From Cryptomeria japonica (Eukaryota > Streptophyta > Pinopsida > Cupressales > Cupressaceae): a stretch of DNA of 64,000 bases. This document shows positions 58,766-64,000 of the stretch, one piece after another. The DNA lies in contig NC_081412.1 of the NCBI RefSeq assembly GCF_030272615.1, positions 693,540,083 through 693,604,082 of the forward strand, read 5' to 3'. Position numbers and translations under genes: made by a program. A model generated the notes under the pieces. The model saw only the letters and a program-made list of their open reading frames with translations, was not told the origin of the DNA and searched no databases. Every line of letters starts with the position of its first letter. Position 1 is the stretch's first letter.

Positions 58766-59335
58766 TGTCATGCCCAAACTTTTGGGCACGAACGGAATAA
58801 TTTTTTTTTTTAAATACTGAACTTAGAACGAATTACTTAATTAAAATAATGCAACTCTAGTTTGGTCTTAACTATATTTTGTGTGAATTAGATAATTAAT
58901 TTAATTTGGTGATAAAGTTAACTAAGTCATCAGTGAGCTAATATTTCTCCAAAAGAGTTATCCCTAATCTTCCATTAATAAATAATTAAAATCTCAAACC
59001 TAACAATTAATCTCAAATTTAAATGATCAATAATTATCTTATAGTTCTTAAATTACAATAGGTCCAAAAATTAATTTACTCTAACTCTTTGATTAAATTA
59101 ACCCCTTAAGTAAAATATCCATTAATAAAAAGGTGCCTAATAAATTTCAAAACAAAGGGGGGCCAACTTGACACACATGGGTCCTTTATTTTAAACCTCC
59201 TAGGTTAATCCCACCAAGAGTTTCAGGAATAAACCTTCTTATTAAAATTCTTCTACATTTGTCGAATAATTAAAAAAAATGCAAAACTTAGTTTTACAAC
59301 TAACAAATCTAATTCCAAATAAATATAAAACTTAA

Positions 59336-59386
<51 letters not shown>

Positions 59387-60169
59387 TTATAAATTATATA
59401 TATATGTTTATGAATATATTCTAAAGAGAAGGTTGGGCTTTTATTTTATTATAGTAATTTACCCCTTTTAAACATTCCCACACACATACCTATTTATAAA
59501 AAAAAAAAAAACTAAATGTGTTTGCCCTAACCCGAAAATAGGGTTAGGGCATGTGTGTAAAACAAACAACATTCACACTTTCTTTTATTTTTGTGTGTGT
59601 GTGATGTATGTGTATACTCCATTTTTTTGTGTGTGTGTCTGTACAGGTGCGGGAATGGTGGCCTGAGCTCTAACCCTTGGCCGAGCCGAAGGGAGGAAGG
59701 CGGAGGAAACCGAGCGGCTAAAGAGACGGCGGCGAAATTGGGGGATGGCGGCGGAGGATTTTTTTTGTTTTGAGTGCGAGTGAGCGGCAGTGGGCGGGGG
59801 TTTCCCCCGGGCGCCACTGTGCTTACCCACAGTGCGACCAAGCGCCGTCCACTGTGGGTAGTCATAGTGGCGGACCGGGAGTGGACCCAGTGCCGTCCAC
59901 TGTGAGTAATCACAGTGCGGGCCAGGCTGCGCCGTCCCCTATTTTCACAGGGGTTTGGCCCTTTGGGACTTTAAATTTTTATTTTTTATTTTATTTTTTG
60001 TATTAAAATGTGGTATAAACAAAAATACTTTTAAATATATATTTATATATATCCCCTTTTCTTTTTGTTAGGAAATTTAACATGAATTGCATCACTATTT
60101 TTTTTTTTTTGTTTATAAACAAAATTATCAGAATAACATTTAAAGAAATAAAATATTTAAATATATATT

Positions 60170-60226
<57 letters not shown>

Positions 60227-60349
60227 TTTGCTATTTGTTTTTTTTAAATCTATAACCCATATAGACTTTTTTTTTGAGTTTATTATTATTTTGTGTATCT
60301 CTAAAATGCATGCAAGGATTTCTTAATGTTATTTGCAGATTGAATAATG

Positions 60350-60441
<92 letters not shown>

Positions 60442-62978
60442 TGATAACAAAATAAACTAAAACTAAATAATAATTTTTTTTTAGAAGAAATAGACTAACT
60501 ATAAATAAGATTTATTTCTACTTTCAATGGTAAAATAATGACAGTTTTATTTGCAGCAGCATTATTATAGCTAAATGAACATGTAGAAGCAAATTTAATT
60601 TCATTGCCAAATAAACATAGATGCAACAACATCCCTTTTTTTTATGAAGATTTAAATACAAATTAATTTCATTTCTCCTTCCCTTTTGCAATACTAACAC
60701 AAGTAGGAAAAATATATTTCTTTTACAAGTTTAAGTACAAGGTAAATAAGATTACAAATAGGTATGAAAACCCAACAAGTATTTTCCCTTCCATAGTAAT
60801 ATGAATACATTATATACACCCCTTTTTTTTCTCAAAATAAATACAACAAAACACCACCCTTTTTTTTTGAAGCTAATATGGAATACATATTTTTCTTCAA
60901 AACTTTTCTGCAACACAAAAACAGCAACTAAGCTCTTTATTCTTTCTTTTCCCATCCAAAGCAACCTGCAATAAAAAAAAAACACAACTTGACCATGGAG
61001 AGCTCACCTCCCAGCCTAGGCTTACTAGAAGCCACCCCCGAGCTTGGAGAACCAAGCACTAGACGGGTTACAAACAAGCAAACAACACAACAACAAAGGG
61101 CAAAACACTCAACATGCATTTTCCCATCCCAAGCTACACTTTCACTACTTCTTGTGATGATCTTTCCACGGGTGGAAGTGGACCAAGTACCATTGGAGAG
61201 ATTGCAAGCCAAAATTACAACACAAGCCACCTCATGGCAATACAAAATACAATAAAAGATACATCTCCATACCTTATGCCCCCCAAAGGCTCAAAGGCCA
61301 TATTTTCTCCCCTTATGACCCCCAAATGCATACACAAGGCTATGCAGCAAGGGTCACAAAGGACACCCTTGAGATCACTCTCCATAAGGAGAGCCTCTCA
61401 CCCAAGGCTGTCATACTCCTTCCACCCCAAGACCATCCTACTCCCCAAGAGTAGGAGATCTTGGACACTCCCAAAAGCAAGAACACATACACAAAACATA
61501 GAAATGAAAACTTACATTTTTTTTAAAAAAAAATTTCAACAACAATTTACATAAACACATCTCTTACAACAAGCATTTCTTTCCTCAACAAAACAACATA
61601 AACAACATAAATAAGAGGAAATAAAACCAACCTTATTTTGCCAATAGGTATATTAGATTTTTGTTGGGGATGAGCTGCCCAAATCCACACAAACTTTTCT
61701 CCAATCTCTCCCAAAAATTCTATTCTACAACTAATTTTCAAAACAATGCATAATCTCCAACAATGGAGAGTGGGTCATTACTCACTAAGTCCCTAATCCT
61801 TTCCTAAGAAGGCCTCTCACACACTTCCCAACCCCTTGGGTGAGGTGAGAGTTCCCATTGGTTTCTCTTCGCAAACTCTTACACATTACTAAAATTGGAA
61901 AGGGAAAAGGTGAGAGAAGATGGGGAAGAGAGTTTGACATCAAAAGGGAAGGTTGTCTATCCTAGGAGGAACTTTCTAAGTTGAATTTTCGCTCACCTTG
62001 AAAAAACCACTTTTTGAGGTGACTAAAAAGTCACATGGGAGTAGTCACATGTTTCAAAATACCCCTAACCCATAGGTATACCCTTTGGACCTTTGAAAAA
62101 GCCCTAAAACTGACCCTAGGAGTCCTTTTAACCCCTTAGAAACCCAATTGAAGTTTACCTACGGGTCAAACCTGAGTTGACCACTCCCAAGATTCCCTAC
62201 CCAAGGCAAATTTGGGACCACACTCATGTTTTTGAATGGCTTTGGTAGAAACAAAACTCCCTCCAAGAGACAAGTCAAAATCAATGACACTAATCAGCAA
62301 ATGTGTCAAGTGACACAATAAAATACAATATAAAAATCACACATGGAATTTGTCTCTTGTAGGATTACACATATACATAAAAATTAATTTTAACACTCAA
62401 ACATCATGCACTTCACAAATAAAATACATTACAAACGGGGTGTTGTCTCTCCAAATAGACAACCCCTGGCTTAACAAATGTACATTGGTCTAGGTTTGGT
62501 TCTCCATATAAATTCCATGGTCACATGGATAATTTTCCTGCGCATCTCAATTAACACATTAGTAATTTCAAATAATCACAATTATACATAATTAAATACA
62601 TGGATATCATTGCACATCAAACACTCATACATTTGGCAACAATAATTCAATATCTCATTTATCCAAATTCGATTCCACATAAGCAATTAACATAATTCTC
62701 AAAATTGAACCATTCATAAAATAAGCATCATTTTTCTATCATCAAAATGAAGTCCTGCAATTCCAATAATGACATTCACCATTTCAAAATAATTCTATTC
62801 TAGCAACATATATAGTTTCATAATCATCATGCATAAAATAAAGCATCAACATATGTCAATGTGATCCAAATCATGGAAATCATATAGGTTCTAAATCCAT
62901 AAAGCATAAAATAAAGGATCCATAATATTCTCAATATGCAAATAACTGAAAATAACTGAGTCGGGGTAGGGCCTAACA
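58766..62978 (-). repeat. 5' LTR of the Tekay-like element
   Basis: It matches the left LTR along its length, with many differences at CG sites. AT microsatellites differ strongly in length (87 bp at 60352-60438 against 30 bp at 51243-51272; the block at 50905-50960 is missing here). One hairpin unit fewer is present in the GC island. The palindrome GCCCAAACTTTTGGGC is at 58772-58787. Confidence 0.93.
60352..60438. repeat. AT dinucleotide microsatellite
   Basis: About 43 uninterrupted AT units, the longest simple repeat in the window. The allelic position in the other LTR has about 15 units. Confidence 0.95.
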
Positions 62979-62983
62979 GTCTT

Positions 62984-63319
62984 CACCATGCATAATGCCA
63001 AGGTGTTGCATAGAGAATCAGTATCGAAGAAAACTATAATACCATAACAGAATGCAAAATAAAGTAATTTGCAAGTAAAAACACTAATTTTTACCTTTGT
63101 TTCTGGCCTTACACAGGCGCAAAATATCTTGACATAGGTGCAGAATGCATTGACACAGGCGCAGAATGCATTGACATAGGCGTAGATCCATTTGACACAG
63201 GCGCATAAGTCCTTGACACAGGCGCATAAGTGCCCAGAAAGCCCTGAGTTGCCCTGTTTCTTGGGATTTTACCTGCAAATAAGCTCAAAAGGCACTCAAA
63301 ACATGGTTAAATGGTTAGT
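62984..63319 (-). other. Tat 5' leader, PBS-proximal part with minisatellite
   Basis: Non-coding leader of the Tat element right after its PBS. It contains the 21-bp minisatellite at about 63108-63236. Confidence 0.65.
63108..63236. repeat. 21-bp minisatellite in the Tat leader, about six copies
   Basis: Units of about 21 bp share TTGACACAGGCGCA followed by a variable end (GAATGCA, TAAGTCC, AAATATC). On the minus strand one frame reads repeating heptapeptides with RLCQ. No start codon or downstream frame suggests real translation. Confidence 0.85.
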
Positions 63320-63337
63320 TTCATGTTAGGTTCACCA
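63320..63337 (-). other. Primer binding site of the Tat element
   Basis: The minus strand reads TGGTGAACCTAACATGAA, five bases inside the LTR end. It shares TGGTGAACC with the non-autonomous element. The primer tRNA was not identified. Confidence 0.68.
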
Positions 63338-63342
63338 ATTAA

Positions 63343-64000
63343 TGTAGATAGGAATTCAAAAATCATCAAAGCAAGTAAATAATAGACTAGCTCAATCACA
63401 AAACCAAAATGCAATGACAAGAATCCTAAAAACACTCAATAGAGATATTGAAAACAAGACATTCAATTCAAATGCAAACCATCGCAAACGTGAATGTCTC
63501 CTCCATGATTCTCCATTGTCCTTCTTTCTCCTTCAAATTGCTTTGTGTTGTGGATCTCACCTTCAAGTGCATAAGCATAATGTGAAAGCAAGATTGACAA
63601 GACGGTAGCACAAGAATACTAGAAGCATGATTGATTCGAGGATCGATTCGAAAAAGTGATTCTTTGGGATTGAAGAAATTCATCCAATTTATAGATAAAT
63701 TGGAGAAAAGACAAGATTAGCATGAAGAGATTTGAAAGGAAATTTCAAATCAGGAATGACAAATATGACAAATTATGACAAATTGACACTTTCTATGCGA
63801 AATTGATTTATTGATAATTATGACAAATTATGACAAATTGCTATGTCAAAATTGATTGATTGACAATTATGATAAATTATGACAAATTTGCTATGTCATT
63901 CCCATGAAATTAGGAGAAATATTAGAGAAAATAGAAAATTAGATGAATTAGAAATTAGGAAATTAGAAAATTATGCATTAGGAGAAATTAGTAAATTGGA
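63343..64000 (-). repeat. 5' LTR of the Tat element, cut by the window edge
   Basis: 658 bp starting TGTAGATAGGAATTC match 14767 onward, including the TATA region and the ATGACAAATT-rich part. About 0.83 kb, including U3 with the 48-bp repeats, should lie beyond the window and end in the right target duplication, predicted AACAT. Confidence 0.92.

Larger units (their letters stand above)
49624..62978 (-). mobile_element. Complete Tekay/Del-like chromovirus (Ty3/gypsy), inactive
   Basis: This 13355-bp element is flanked by perfect GTCTT duplications (49619-49623, 62979-62983). LTRs of 4192 and 4213 bp surround a 4950-bp interior carrying gag-protease-RT-RNase H-integrase with a C-terminal chromodomain-like segment. 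Very long LTRs, an initiator-Met PBS and the integrase C-terminus (VLRKYIYDESHILDWDAL) point to the Tekay/Del group. Gag-pol keeps one phase throughout but holds ten stops. A plus-oriented old relative of its LTR is at 12950-14400. Confidence 0.92.
14767..64000 (-). mobile_element. Tat-type Ty3/gypsy retrotransposon, split by three insertions, 5' end off-window
   Basis: The minus-strand order from right to left is: 5' LTR (63343 to beyond 64000), PBS, about 2.1 kb leader, gag, protease, linker, RT, RNase H, second archaeal-type RNase H, integrase, 2.4 kb 3' region, polypurine tract, 3' LTR (14767-16258). The second RNase H (LYFDGSHTKFGSGAGI ... NNIAEYEALV) and the CHHC gag finger are marks of the Tat/Ogre group. 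Insertions occupy 21794-30228, 35983-48488 and 49624-62983, counting one target duplication each. What remains in the window is about 14.9 kb. Many stops and frameshifts make it inactive; it is the oldest member of this nest. Confidence 0.9.

Noticed and set aside
63084-63278. Minisatellite considered as a CRISPR-like array
   Set aside because: Units are directly tandem with no spacers of constant length, in a plant retrotransposon leader.

Overview
This window is plant nuclear DNA made almost entirely of LTR retrotransposons. No host gene, rRNA, tRNA, CRISPR array or prokaryotic feature was recognised. Plant origin is indicated by plant-type Ty1/copia, Tat-type Ty3/gypsy (with a second RNase H) and Tekay/Del-like chromovirus domains, by initiator-Met-tRNA primer binding sites, and by the depth of nesting. 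Such old nested elements suggest a large, slowly purged genome, possibly a conifer, but the sequence does not prove that.

Left part (1-14766). A decayed Ty1/copia pol remnant (1-2060) is followed by unassigned DNA. Next come a minus-strand solo LTR (3548-4499, perfect target duplication GGATC) and a complete but dead plus-strand Ty1/copia element (4659-11451, target duplication CAGTT/TAGTT). After about 1.5 kb of unassigned DNA lies a strongly diverged, plus-oriented relative of the long chromovirus LTR found further right (about 12950-14400).

Right part (14767-64000). One minus-strand Tat-type Ty3/gypsy element occupies the rest of the window, and its 5' LTR runs off the right edge. Three other LTR elements are nested in it, each with a perfect 5-bp target duplication. 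(a) 21794-30223, plus strand, GCATC, is a non-autonomous element with one intact 1027-residue ORF (retropepsin-like plus glycine-rich patch) and no reverse transcriptase or integrase. It landed between two codons of the host element's RT. (b) 35983-48483, minus strand, ACTTT, is a LARD-like element with 4.3-kb LTRs and 3.8 kb of non-coding internal DNA. (c) 49624-62978, minus strand, GTCTT, is a Tekay/Del-like chromovirus with 4.2-kb LTRs and a gag-pol frame that keeps its phase for 1588 codons but carries ten in-frame stops. Removing the insertions leaves about 14.9 kb of Tat element in the window.

How the parts may work together. The LARD-like element shares with the chromovirus its PBS, a similar block just past the PBS, a near-identical polypurine tract, and a hairpin beside that tract whose stem sequence differs but still pairs. 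The 1027-residue-ORF element shares the first nine PBS bases, the style of polypurine tract and a homologous protease with the Tat element. I infer two autonomous/non-autonomous partnerships that have kept their cis-acting RNA signals while losing polymerase genes. The hairpin families in the LTRs and 3' regions are the structures least explained by standard annotation.
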